This document shows, piece by piece, positions 8,959-16,830 of a stretch of 64,000 nt of DNA (its first letter is position 1; every line of letters begins with the position of its first letter). This stretch comes from Pseudomonas putida (GTDB lineage: Bacteria > Pseudomonadota > Gammaproteobacteria > Pseudomonadales > Pseudomonadaceae), in assembly GCF_028682475.1 (NCBI RefSeq), contig NZ_JANHLE010000021.1:36546-100545 (forward strand). Direction: 5' to 3'. A model generated the notes under the pieces. The model saw nothing but the letters and a program-made list of their open reading frames with translations. It did not search any database and had not been told where the DNA came from. The translations under genes were made by a program, and so were the position numbers.

Positions 8959-9177
8959 GGGGGGGCATAGTGCCGCGCACGATTGGACAACTTTTGCGGC
9001 CAAAGCTACCGTCAATTGAAGTGCGACAAATCAGTGTCCACTCACCGTACGCTGCGAAACCTGCACGGGGCCGCGGCGCCGTGGATCTACCCCTTGATGT
9101 CCCGGCTGGAGAAGGTGCAGCGCCGCACACGGTGCAACCCGGCTGAGTTACCTGCACTGTCATCAGAGGGTCACGCT
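8959..9177. other. Leader of the amidase-like gene
   Basis: Non-coding sequence between a REP element and the ATG at 9178. It is open in the frame of the downstream gene, but the extension lacks coding character and a ribosome site, whereas AGAGGG precedes 9178. No clear promoter was recognised. Confidence 0.35.
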
Positions 9178-9885
9178 ATGGTCACCGGAGAAGAGCTGTT
9201 CGCACTCGCTGCGACCAAGAAAGGCCAGAAATACGTGAATGTCCTGGTCCCCAAGGACAACCCGAACTGGAACGGCCCGTGGGACTGTGCAGAGTTCGTC
9301 TCCTGGGTGCTGTTCCAGAAGCTCAAGAAGCTCTATGGCTGCATCGACAACAAGGGCAATCCGGCGATCACTGAAGCGTACTCCGGCGCCTGGGTCAGAG
9401 ACGCAAAGGATGGCACCCTGATCGTCACCGACGAGTCCGATGCGATGCTCACCGCCGGGGTCATTCTGATCCGCAAACCACCGCTGCCCGGGCAGATGGG
9501 CCATGTCGCCATTACCGATGGCCACGGCAAGACCATGGAGGCCGCCGGTACCAACCTTGGCGTTCGCGTCGGCAATGTCAGCGGCCGGGTCTGGGACCAT
9601 ATCTGCAGGGTGCCGAACGTTGCCTACAGCAGCGATGCGCGGGTGCCGCGCCTCAAGCCGCAACCACAGTTCATTCGGCTGCAAGAGCCGAACATCAAAA
9701 GTGCGAAGGTCAAGGAAATCCAGAACTGCCTGAAGGCCCTGGGCATTGACCCGGGAAAGATAGACGGCGAGTACGGTCCGCATACCACCGCTGCGGTGAT
9801 TGCCTTCCAGGCCACTCACCGCCTGGTTGCCGATGGTATTGTCGGCCCGGCGACCGCCCGGGCGCTGAAGATCGAATGGCCCTGA
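9178..9885 (+). CDS. NlpC/P60- or CHAP-like amidase with C-terminal peptidoglycan-binding domain
   Basis: A 235-aa two-domain protein. The N-terminal part has a cysteine-peptidase signature, WDCAEFVSWVLF with candidate nucleophile C37, followed by GHVAITDGHG with candidate H109, as in NlpC/P60 and CHAP amidases. Residues about 178-232 form a PG_binding_1 domain (IQNCLKALGI, GEYGPHTTAAVIAFQ, VGPATARAL). It would cut or bind peptidoglycan. There is no signal peptide or membrane segment, so it must leave the cell by another route or act after lysis. No immunity gene, holin or secretion gene is adjacent; the next gene is a convergent hydrolase 30 nt away. Start chosen at 9178 with AGAGGG upstream. 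Confidence 0.75.
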   Translation: MVTGEELFALAATKKGQKYVNVLVPKDNPNWNGPWDCAEFVSWVLFQKLKKLYGCIDNKGNPAITEAYSGAWVRDAKDGTLIVTDESDAMLTAGVILIRKPPLPGQMGHVAITDGHGKTMEAAGTNLGVRVGNVSGRVWDHICRVPNVAYSSDARVPRLKPQPQFIRLQEPNIKSAKVKEIQNCLKALGIDPGKIDGEYGPHTTAAVIAFQATHRLVADGIVGPATARALKIEWP

Positions 9886-9915
9886 GGCAGATGAGCAAGC
9901 CACGCCCGGTTGCGC

Positions 9916-10719
9916 TCAACGCTCTACATCAAGGAAGCGAACCACCTCTCCCAGCACCGCCTCAGGCGCCTCCCGGTGCGGGACATGGTGACAATCATCG
10001 AGGATCACGTACTCGCTGGGCCCTTGCGACAACCGGGCGATCCGCTGCGGGTGCAGCGCTGAGCCGTATTCATCATGCTCACCGTGCAGCACCAGTGCCG
10101 GGCAATGAATGGCATCTACGGTGCTTTCGATGGTCCAGTCGCCGAAAGCCTCTGCAAGCCATGTTCGGGTCCAGGCCGTCAGTACCCAGGGCGCTTTATC
10201 GCCATGGTATTTTTTCAAACGCGCCAGGTGCTCGGGCTGTTCGAACTGTACCTCGGCGGCACGAATGCCTTGCAGCGTGCGCTCTTCGACAAATGCCTGC
10301 GCAGCGATGGTGATCAATGCCATGCAATGTTGTGGGTACAAAGAGGCACAGACTGCTGCCATTGCCCCGCCGACGCTATGGCCCAGGACGACAAAACGCT
10401 CGACCTGTAACGCGGTCTTCAGGTGGGCAAAAAAGTACTCGGCTTCTTCGCGGATGAACTGCCGCGGCAAGCGTCCCGGATACTCATCGGACTGACCGAA
10501 GCCGAGCCGGTCATAGGCAATCACCTCTCGTCCAGTGGCCTGGCACAGCTGCCGGGGGAAGTCCCGCCACAGGGCAATGCAGCCCAGAGAGTCATGAAAC
10601 AGGACTATCGGTGGCCTGTCCGGATTGCCCGGGCCATCGGCGGGGAACCATCGACGACAAAACAGCCGCCCTTGCGGTGTATCGATCCACAGCTCTTCGG
10701 TGTTGATTGACAATGACAT
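9916..10719 (-). CDS. Alpha/beta-fold hydrolase
   Basis: A 267-aa single-domain cytoplasmic enzyme. The catalytic triad is recognisable: nucleophile elbow GHSVGG, acid in HGEHDEY and histidine in DDCHHVPH near the C-terminus; the oxyanion region is VLFHDSLGC. The substrate cannot be inferred; haloperoxidase-, esterase- or lactonase-like members share this pattern. The start MSLSINTEELW at 10719 is preferred; a longer reading frame upstream only translates a REP element. It is transcribed convergently to the amidase-like gene. Confidence 0.85.
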   Translation of the reverse strand: MSLSINTEELWIDTPQGRLFCRRWFPADGPGNPDRPPIVLFHDSLGCIALWRDFPRQLCQATGREVIAYDRLGFGQSDEYPGRLPRQFIREEAEYFFAHLKTALQVERFVVLGHSVGGAMAAVCASLYPQHCMALITIAAQAFVEERTLQGIRAAEVQFEQPEHLARLKKYHGDKAPWVLTAWTRTWLAEAFGDWTIESTVDAIHCPALVLHGEHDEYGSALHPQRIARLSQGPSEYVILDDCHHVPHREAPEAVLGEVVRFLDVER

Positions 10720-10783
10720 GCGCAACCTCGGTTGATGGTTCCAGCCGCAGGATAGCAAGTTCAGAGTGGGCGTAACGGTCTTT

Positions 10784-10870
10784 GTGGGAGCGGGCTTGCC
10801 CCGCGATTGCGGGCTATCCGCCAAATCGCATCGCGGGGCAAGCCCGCTCCCACTGCAAGCCCGCTCCCAT
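10784..10870. repeat. REP cluster: inverted pair plus a third partial copy
   Basis: GTGGGAGCGGGCTTGCCCCG at 10784 is repeated in opposite orientation at 10829-10853, and a truncated third copy (GCAAGCCCGCTCCCAT) runs into the stop of the methyltransferase gene. Opposed pairs form a long hairpin in RNA and are typical of REPINs. Confidence 0.85.
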
Positions 10871-11683
10871 TCAGCGGCGGCTGATGACCACCTCCAGGTA
10901 TTCACTGGGCACCACCAGCGACGAGGCCCCAGCCACGTTGTTGTCGTTCAGCAGTTGGGTAAGATCGCGTTCCAAAGCATAGGCGGCGTCACTCTGCAAC
11001 GCGGCAAAGGCTTTGTGCACCGGGCCGTACCAGGTTCTGAACACGTCGATGAAATGCGCCGCCGAGCGATAGCGGAAATTGAACTGCTGACGGCTGACAT
11101 TGATGACCCCGACGTTGTCGCCGAACAGCTGCTGCAACTGTTCTTCGTCACCCCAGCGCGACGGCGGCAGCGCCCCGGCAGGTGGCGGGACGTGCCGCCC
11201 GAGGGTCTTGAACATCTGCCCGATGAAACCTTGTGGTGTCCAGTTCGCCAGCCCGATCCGCCCGCCTGACCGGCAAACCCGGCTGAGCTCTCTTGCCGCC
11301 TGGGCCTGGTCGGGGGTGAACATCACCCCGAAGGTCGATATCACGGCATCGAAGGCACCGTCGGCAAAAGGCAGCGCCTCGGCATCGGCGGTTTGAAACA
11401 CTACGCTCAGGTGCTCGGCCTGTGAGCGCTCTTCACCGCGTTTCAACAGCTCGGGCACGTAGTCTGTGGAGGTAACCTGACAGCCGCGCCGTGCAGCGGC
11501 AAGGGTCGCATTGCCGTTGCCGGCCGCTACATCGAGGACCTTTTCGTCCCAACGCAAGTCGCAGGCTTCGGCCAGGCGTTCGCCGACCAGTTGCAAGGTC
11601 GTACCGATCACTGCGTAATCGCCACTGGCCCACGCCGTCTGCTGGCGTGCCTTCAAGGCATTCAAATCCAGGGGTGTGCTCAT
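10871..11683 (-). CDS. Class I SAM-dependent methyltransferase
   Basis: A 270-aa cytoplasmic methyltransferase of the UbiE/Methyltransf_11 type. SAM motif I is VLDVAAGNGNATLAAA, with the acidic motif VTSTDYVPELL and the post-I motif ADAEALPFADGAFDAVISTFG. The C-terminal part covers the active site and gives no clear clue to substrate. A GTG nine bases upstream is possible, but ATG 11683 is preferred. It stands alone between REP elements, with no functional link to its neighbours. The same pattern occurs in small-molecule methyltransferases for sterols, quinones or arsenite, but the cysteine set of ArsM is absent. Confidence 0.82.
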   Translation of the reverse strand: MSTPLDLNALKARQQTAWASGDYAVIGTTLQLVGERLAEACDLRWDEKVLDVAAGNGNATLAAARRGCQVTSTDYVPELLKRGEERSQAEHLSVVFQTADAEALPFADGAFDAVISTFGVMFTPDQAQAARELSRVCRSGGRIGLANWTPQGFIGQMFKTLGRHVPPPAGALPPSRWGDEEQLQQLFGDNVGVINVSRQQFNFRYRSAAHFIDVFRTWYGPVHKAFAALQSDAAYALERDLTQLLNDNNVAGASSLVVPSEYLEVVISRR

Positions 11684-11876
11684 TGTCTGCACCTGATGTA
11701 TCCGCGCGGCCGTCAGCCTCTGCGGCGGTCAACGCGCCTTGGTCTTGTGGGTTGTTCACATCGCGGCGGCGGGCCGAGGATCCGCGCCCGCGCCTGCGAC
11801 CAGATAAAACCCAACGCTGCCTGCGGTACAAGAACCGTTGGATACATGCATATAACCTTTGCGAATACCCCCCTCT

Positions 11877-11901
11877 GTCGGAGCGGGCTTGCCCCGCGAT
11901 T
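11877..11901. repeat. REP element, single copy, touching the lipA stop
   Basis: Core CGGAGCGGGCTTGCCCCGCG, same family as at 8932. It overlaps the lipA termination codon by 2 nt and could act as the 3' hairpin of the glycine operon. Confidence 0.8.
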
Positions 11902-12868
11902 ACGGCAACCGAGCCTGCTGGTCGGCATGGTAGGACGACCGCACCAGCGGCCCGGACGCCACGTTCCTGAAGCCCATCGCCAGTGCCTGTTCGGCAAACC
12001 AGGCAAAGGTATCGGGGTGGACGAAACGCTGCACCGGCAGGTGGCTGCGCGACGGCTGCAGATACTGCCCCAAGGTCAGCATGTCGACCCGATGCTCGCG
12101 CAGGCGCTGCATCACCTCGATCACTTCGTCATCGGTTTCCCCCAGCCCCAGCATCAGCCCGGACTTGGTCGGTACCGCAGGCACGCGATGCTTGAAGTTT
12201 TCCAGCAAGTCCAGCGACCACTCGAAATCCGAGCCCGGCCGTGCCGCCTTGTACAGACGCGGCACGGTTTCCAGGTTGTGGTTGAACACATCCGGCGGCT
12301 CCTGTTCGGTGATCGCCAGGGCCACGTCCATGCGCCCGCGATAGTCAGGCACCAGAGTTTCCAGACGGATACCTGGCGACAATTTGCGGATCTCGCGCAG
12401 GCAGTCGACGAAATGCTGGGCGCCACCGTCGCGCAGGTCGTCGCGGTCGACCGAGGTGATGACCACGTACTTCAGGCGCAAATCGGCGATGGCAATGGCC
12501 AGGTTCTTTGGCTCATCGACGTCCAGTGGCTTGGGCCGGCCGTGGCCGACGTCACAGAACGGGCAACGTCGGGTACAGATGTCGCCCATGATCATGAAGG
12601 TCGCCGTACCGCCGGAGAAGCACTCGCCCAGGTTCGGACACGAGGCTTCCTCGCAGACACTGTGCAGTTTGTGTTTGCGCAGCAGCGCCTTGACCCGCGC
12701 TACTTCCGGCGACGTTGCAATCTCCACGCGGATCCACTCGGGTTTGCGCGGTACCTCTTCGGTAGGCAGGATCTTCACCGGGATACGCGCCACCTTCTCG
12801 GCACCGCGTAGTTTCACCCCGGTCTGCAACGGCTGCGGGCGAGTGGCGACAGCTTGGGTTTCGTTCAT
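11900..12868 (-). CDS. lipA: Lipoyl synthase LipA
   Basis: Radical-SAM enzyme (322 aa) that inserts two sulfurs into protein-bound octanoate. Both iron-sulfur cluster motifs are intact: the auxiliary set C72-x4-C77-x5-C83 (CEEASCPNLGEC) and the radical-SAM set C98-x3-C102-x2-C105 (CTRRCPFC). As the last gene of the gcv operon it can supply lipoate for GcvH, and it is probably a second copy beside a housekeeping lipA elsewhere. ATG 12868 fits GGAG 7 nt upstream better than the ATG at 12874, which would be only 1 nt from it. Confidence 0.95.
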   Translation of the reverse strand: MNETQAVATRPQPLQTGVKLRGAEKVARIPVKILPTEEVPRKPEWIRVEIATSPEVARVKALLRKHKLHSVCEEASCPNLGECFSGGTATFMIMGDICTRRCPFCDVGHGRPKPLDVDEPKNLAIAIADLRLKYVVITSVDRDDLRDGGAQHFVDCLREIRKLSPGIRLETLVPDYRGRMDVALAITEQEPPDVFNHNLETVPRLYKAARPGSDFEWSLDLLENFKHRVPAVPTKSGLMLGLGETDDEVIEVMQRLREHRVDMLTLGQYLQPSRSHLPVQRFVHPDTFAWFAEQALAMGFRNVASGPLVRSSYHADQQARLP

Positions 12869-12892
12869 GCTCATGCTCCGGCAATCTGGCCT

Positions 12893-14017
12893 TCAGCCAC
12901 GGTAGTAACGTTGCGCCACGAACGGCGTGCGGACGACGACCATCGGCACCCGCTTGCCGCGCACCAGGGCAAAGACTTCGCTGTCCATCGACGCATGCTC
13001 GCTCTGCACATAGCCCATCGCCAGCGGCCCACCCAGGCTCGGGCCGAATCCGCCACTGGTAACGCGACCGATCACCTGCTCTTGGGCATCGACGATCAGC
13101 GCCCCTTCGCGCACCGGCACCCGCTCTTTGGGCAACAGACCGACGCGCTTGCTGACCACGCCTTCGCGCTGCTGGGCAAAAATCCGCTCGGCACCGGGGA
13201 AGCCACCGGCGCGTACGCCATCGGCACGCCGGGCCTTGGAAATCGCCCAGGTCAGGCTGGCCTCGATCGGCGTGGTGCGCCGCTCCATGTCATGGCCGTA
13301 CAGACACAGTCCGGCCTCCAGGCGCAGCGAATCCCGGGCGCCCAAGCCGATGGCCTCGACCTCGGCCTCGGCCAGCAGCGAACGGGCGAGCATCTGCGCA
13401 GCCTCTGCAGGCACGGAGATTTCATAACCGTCCTCACCGGTGTAACCGGAGCGGCTGACGTAGCAGTCGACACCGAGCATCCTCACTTGGGCGAACTGCA
13501 TGAAGGTCATGCTGCCGACCTGCGGCGCCAGGCGTGCCAGCACCCTGGCCGCCGCCGGGCCTTGCAGGGCGAGCAAGGCGCGGCTGTCGAACAGCGACTC
13601 GACTTCGCACTGCCCTTCCAGATGCTGCTTGAGGTGGGTCAGGTCCTGGTCCTTGCAGGCGGCATTGACCACCAGGAACAGCTCGTCGTTGCCCAGGTTG
13701 GCGACCATCAGGTCGTCGAGGATGCCGCCATCGTCGTTGGTAAACAGTGCATAGCGCTGCATGCCCACCGGCAGGTCGATGATATCGACCGGCACCAGCG
13801 CTTCCAGCGCCTTGGCGGCACCGGCGCCGCGCAGGCGGATCTGGCCCATGTGCGAAACGTCGAACAGGCCGGCCTGCTCACGGCAGTGCAAGTGTTCCTT
13901 GAGCACGCCCAGCGGGTACTGGACCGGCATGGCGTAGCCGGCGAATGGCACCATGCGCGCCCCGAGTTCCAGGTGCAGACCCTGCAACGGCGTTTGTTGT
14001 AGTTGTTCTGTGGACAT
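12893..14017 (-). CDS. gcvT: Glycine cleavage T protein (aminomethyltransferase)
   Basis: A 374-aa tetrahydrofolate-dependent aminomethyltransferase that releases NH3 and forms 5,10-methylene-THF from the aminomethyl-lipoyl arm of GcvH. Family landmarks are MVPFAGYAMPVQYP, LFDVSHMGQI, SRSGYTGEDGYE and the RDSLRLEAGLCLYGHD segment. Length is normal. GGAG lies before the ATG. It is ten bases after sdaA and 24 before lipA, in the same operon. Confidence 0.96.
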   Translation of the reverse strand: MSTEQLQQTPLQGLHLELGARMVPFAGYAMPVQYPLGVLKEHLHCREQAGLFDVSHMGQIRLRGAGAAKALEALVPVDIIDLPVGMQRYALFTNDDGGILDDLMVANLGNDELFLVVNAACKDQDLTHLKQHLEGQCEVESLFDSRALLALQGPAAARVLARLAPQVGSMTFMQFAQVRMLGVDCYVSRSGYTGEDGYEISVPAEAAQMLARSLLAEAEVEAIGLGARDSLRLEAGLCLYGHDMERRTTPIEASLTWAISKARRADGVRAGGFPGAERIFAQQREGVVSKRVGLLPKERVPVREGALIVDAQEQVIGRVTSGGFGPSLGGPLAMGYVQSEHASMDSEVFALVRGKRVPMVVVRTPFVAQRYYRG

Positions 14018-14026
14018 GGGTGACTC

Positions 14027-15403
14027 CTAGCATTCGATGATGTTGACTGCCAGCCCGCCGCGGGCCGTCTCTTTATATTTGCTTTTCATGTCGGCACCGG
14101 TCTGGCGCATGGTGCGGATCACCTTGTCGAGCGAGACGAAGTGCTGGCCGTCGCCGCGCAGGGCCATGCGTGCGGCATTGATGGCCTTGACCGAGCCCAT
14201 GGCATTGCGCTCGATGCACGGCACCTGCACCAGCCCGCCAATCGGGTCGCAGGTCAGCCCGAGGTTGTGCTCCATGCCGATTTCGGCGGCGTTCTCGACT
14301 TGCTGCACGCTGCCACCGAGCACTTCGCACAAGGCCCCGGCCGCCATCGAACAGGCCACCCCGACCTCGCCCTGGCAGCCCACTTCGGCACCGGAGATCG
14401 AAGCGTTTTCCTTGTAGAGGATGCCGATCGCGGCGGCAGTGAGCAGAAAACGCACCACTCCGTCCTCGTTGGCCCCCGGTACGAATCGCGTGTAGTAATG
14501 CAGTACCGCCGGGATGATGCCGGCCGCGCCATTGGTCGGTGCGGTGACCACCCGTCCGCCGCTGGCGTTTTCCTCATTGACCGCCAGGGCGTAAAGGTTG
14601 ACCCAGTCGAGCACCGAAAGGCTGTCGCGCAAACCGGCTTCAGGGCTGGCACTCAACTGCCGGTGCAGCGCCGCGGCACGGCGCTTGACCTTGAGCCCGC
14701 CAGGCATGATGCCCTCGGTACGGCAGCCGGCCTTGACGCAGTCCTGCATCACCTGCCAGATGTGCAGCAAGCCCTCGCGCGTTTGCTCCGGGCTGCGCCA
14801 GGCGGTCTCGTTCTCGGCCATCAACTGGCTGATCGAGAGGCCGTGCTGGGCGCATTGCGCCAACAGCTCGCGCCCGCTCAGAAAGGGAAAGCGCAGCGGC
14901 GTACGATCTTCGACGATGCGGTCGGCGCCCACCGCCGCTTCGTCCACCACAAAGCCGCCGCCCACCGAGTAATACTCGCGACTGCACAGCTGCAGCCCGG
15001 CCGCGTCGAAGGCGCGCAAGATCATGCCGTTGGGGTGATAGGGCAAGGGCTTGCGGATCATTGCCAGGTGTTCTTTCTCGACGAAGCGGATGCGCTTCTC
15101 GCCCAGCAGCGCCAGCGTCCCGCTCTGGCGAATCATCCCCAGGCGGTCGGCCACCATCGACGTCTCGACGGTATCCGGGTGCTCGCCCTCAAGCCCCAGC
15201 AGCACAGCCTTGTCGCTGCCGTGGCCTTTGCCGGTGGCGCCCAGCGAGCCGTACAGCTCGGCACGCACGCCCTCTACCTGGGCCAGCAGCCCCTGCTCCC
15301 TGAGCCCTTCGACAAAGCGCGCCGCCGCGCGCATCGGCCCGACCGTATGGGAACTGGACGGGCCGATGCCCACCTTGAACAGATCAAAAACACTCAGCGA
15401 CAT
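14027..15403 (-). CDS. sdaA: L-serine dehydratase (4Fe-4S, SdaA type)
   Basis: A 458-aa single-chain L-serine ammonia-lyase that converts serine to pyruvate and NH3. Landmarks are GIGPSSSHTVGPMRA in the beta domain and, in the alpha domain, cysteines of the oxygen-labile cluster in GCQGEVGVACSMAAG and GLTCDPIGGLVQVPC. ATG 15403, with GGAGG 6 nt upstream, is preferred to the ATG 15 nt earlier. It lies between glyA and gcvT and completes a route from glycine through serine to pyruvate. Confidence 0.95.
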   Translation of the reverse strand: MSLSVFDLFKVGIGPSSSHTVGPMRAAARFVEGLREQGLLAQVEGVRAELYGSLGATGKGHGSDKAVLLGLEGEHPDTVETSMVADRLGMIRQSGTLALLGEKRIRFVEKEHLAMIRKPLPYHPNGMILRAFDAAGLQLCSREYYSVGGGFVVDEAAVGADRIVEDRTPLRFPFLSGRELLAQCAQHGLSISQLMAENETAWRSPEQTREGLLHIWQVMQDCVKAGCRTEGIMPGGLKVKRRAAALHRQLSASPEAGLRDSLSVLDWVNLYALAVNEENASGGRVVTAPTNGAAGIIPAVLHYYTRFVPGANEDGVVRFLLTAAAIGILYKENASISGAEVGCQGEVGVACSMAAGALCEVLGGSVQQVENAAEIGMEHNLGLTCDPIGGLVQVPCIERNAMGSVKAINAARMALRGDGQHFVSLDKVIRTMRQTGADMKSKYKETARGGLAVNIIEC

Positions 15404-15430
15404 ACAGGCCTCCGCCATCGTACCCAGGGA

Positions 15431-16684
15431 TCAGGCCGGATAAACCGGGAACAGCTTGCACAGCTCGGCCACCTGCCGCGCCACCTGGGCCTCGACGTCG
15501 GCGTCACCGAGGTGGTCGAGGATGTCGCAGATCCAGGTCGCCAGGGCACGGCACTCCGGCACCTGGAAACCGCGGGTGGTCACCGCCGGGGTGCCGATGC
15601 GCAGGCCCGAGGTCACGAACGGCGATTGCGGGTCATTGGGCACGGCGTTCTTGTTCACCGTGATGTGCGCGCGGCCCAGGGCGGCGTCGGCGTCCTTGCC
15701 GGTGATGCCCTGGCGGATCAGGCTGACCAGGAACAGGTGGTTGTCGGTACCGCCGGAGACCACGTCATAACCGCGCTGGCGGAAGATTTCCGCCATGGCC
15801 TGGGCGTTCTTGATGACCTGGAACTGGTAATCCTTGAAGCCCGGTTCCAGAGCTTCCTTGAAGCACACGGCCTTGGCGGCGATCACATGCATCAGCGGCC
15901 CGCCCTGCCCGCCCGGGAATACCGCCGAGTTGAGCTTTTTCTCCAGTTCGGGATCGGCCTTGGCCAGGATCAAGCCGCCGCGCGGGCCGCGCAGGGTCTT
16001 GTGGGTGGTGGTGGTGACCACATCGGCATACGGCAGCGGATTGGGGTACAGGCCCGCCGCGACCAGGCCGGCGACGTGGGCCATATCGACGAACAGAAAG
16101 GCACCGACCTTGTCGGCGATCTGACGGAAGCGCGGGAAGTCCAGGGTTTTCGAGTAGGCCGAGAAACCGGCGACAATCATCTTCGGCTGGTGCTCGACGG
16201 CCAGACGCTCGACCTCGTCGTAATCGATCAGGCCGTTGGCGTCGATGCCGTACTGCACGGCGTTGTACAGCTTGCCGGATGAGCTGACCTTGGCACCATG
16301 AGTGAGGTGACCGCCATGGGCCAGGCTCATGCCGAGGAGGGTGTCGCCGGCTTGCAACAAGGCCAGGTAGACCGCCGCGTTGGCCTGGGAGCCGGAATGT
16401 GGCTGGACGTTGGCGTAGCCTGCGCCGAACAGCTGTTTGGCACGGTCGATGGCCAGTTGCTCAACCACATCGACGTGCTCGCAACCGCCGTAGTAGCGCT
16501 TGCCCGGGTAGCCTTCGGCGTACTTGTTGGTCAGCTCGGTGCCCTGGGCCTGCATCACTTGCGGGCTGGTGTAGTTTTCCGAGGCGATCAGCTCGATATG
16601 GTCTTCCTGGCGCTGTGCCTCGCGGTGGATGGCGGCGGCCAGTGCTGGGTCGAAATCGGAGAGGGTCAGGCTCTTATGGAACAT
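15431..16684 (-). CDS. glyA: Serine hydroxymethyltransferase
   Basis: A PLP enzyme of 417 aa that interconverts glycine plus methylene-THF and serine plus THF. The PLP-lysine motif TTTTHKTLRGPRGG is intact, as are SENYTSPQVM and YAEGYPGKRYYGG. The length is standard. In this operon it probably consumes the methylene-THF produced by GcvT to make serine for SdaA, and a housekeeping copy is likely elsewhere. A REP pair separates it from gcvP upstream. Confidence 0.97.
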   Translation of the reverse strand: MFHKSLTLSDFDPALAAAIHREAQRQEDHIELIASENYTSPQVMQAQGTELTNKYAEGYPGKRYYGGCEHVDVVEQLAIDRAKQLFGAGYANVQPHSGSQANAAVYLALLQAGDTLLGMSLAHGGHLTHGAKVSSSGKLYNAVQYGIDANGLIDYDEVERLAVEHQPKMIVAGFSAYSKTLDFPRFRQIADKVGAFLFVDMAHVAGLVAAGLYPNPLPYADVVTTTTHKTLRGPRGGLILAKADPELEKKLNSAVFPGGQGGPLMHVIAAKAVCFKEALEPGFKDYQFQVIKNAQAMAEIFRQRGYDVVSGGTDNHLFLVSLIRQGITGKDADAALGRAHITVNKNAVPNDPQSPFVTSGLRIGTPAVTTRGFQVPECRALATWICDILDHLGDADVEAQVARQVAELCKLFPVYPA

Positions 16685-16749
16685 GGTGGTTTTCCTTGTT
16701 ATTAGCGTTCAAGCAAATGGCAACAGCTGCCGGTAGGAGCCCGCTTGCC

Positions 16750-16820
16750 TGTGGGAGCGGGCTTGCCCCGCGATTGCGTGCAGCCAGTCACATCGCATCG
16801 CGGGGCAAGCCCGCTCCCAC
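16750..16820. repeat. REP inverted pair between gcvP and glyA
   Basis: GTGGGAGCGGGCTTGCCCCG (from 16750) and its inverse ending at 16820 form a long hairpin inside the operon. It could stabilise the upstream gcvH-gcvP message or attenuate downstream genes. Confidence 0.85.
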
Positions 16821-16830
16821 CGAGGCATCG

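Noticed and set aside
9916..10905. Longer hydrolase reading frame
   Set aside because: The extra N-terminal residues translate the REP cluster at 10784-10870.
14141..16282. Plus-strand open frame of 713 codons opposite sdaA/glyA
   Set aside because: Antisense shadow of two well-identified genes; His/Gln/Arg-rich low-complexity translation.
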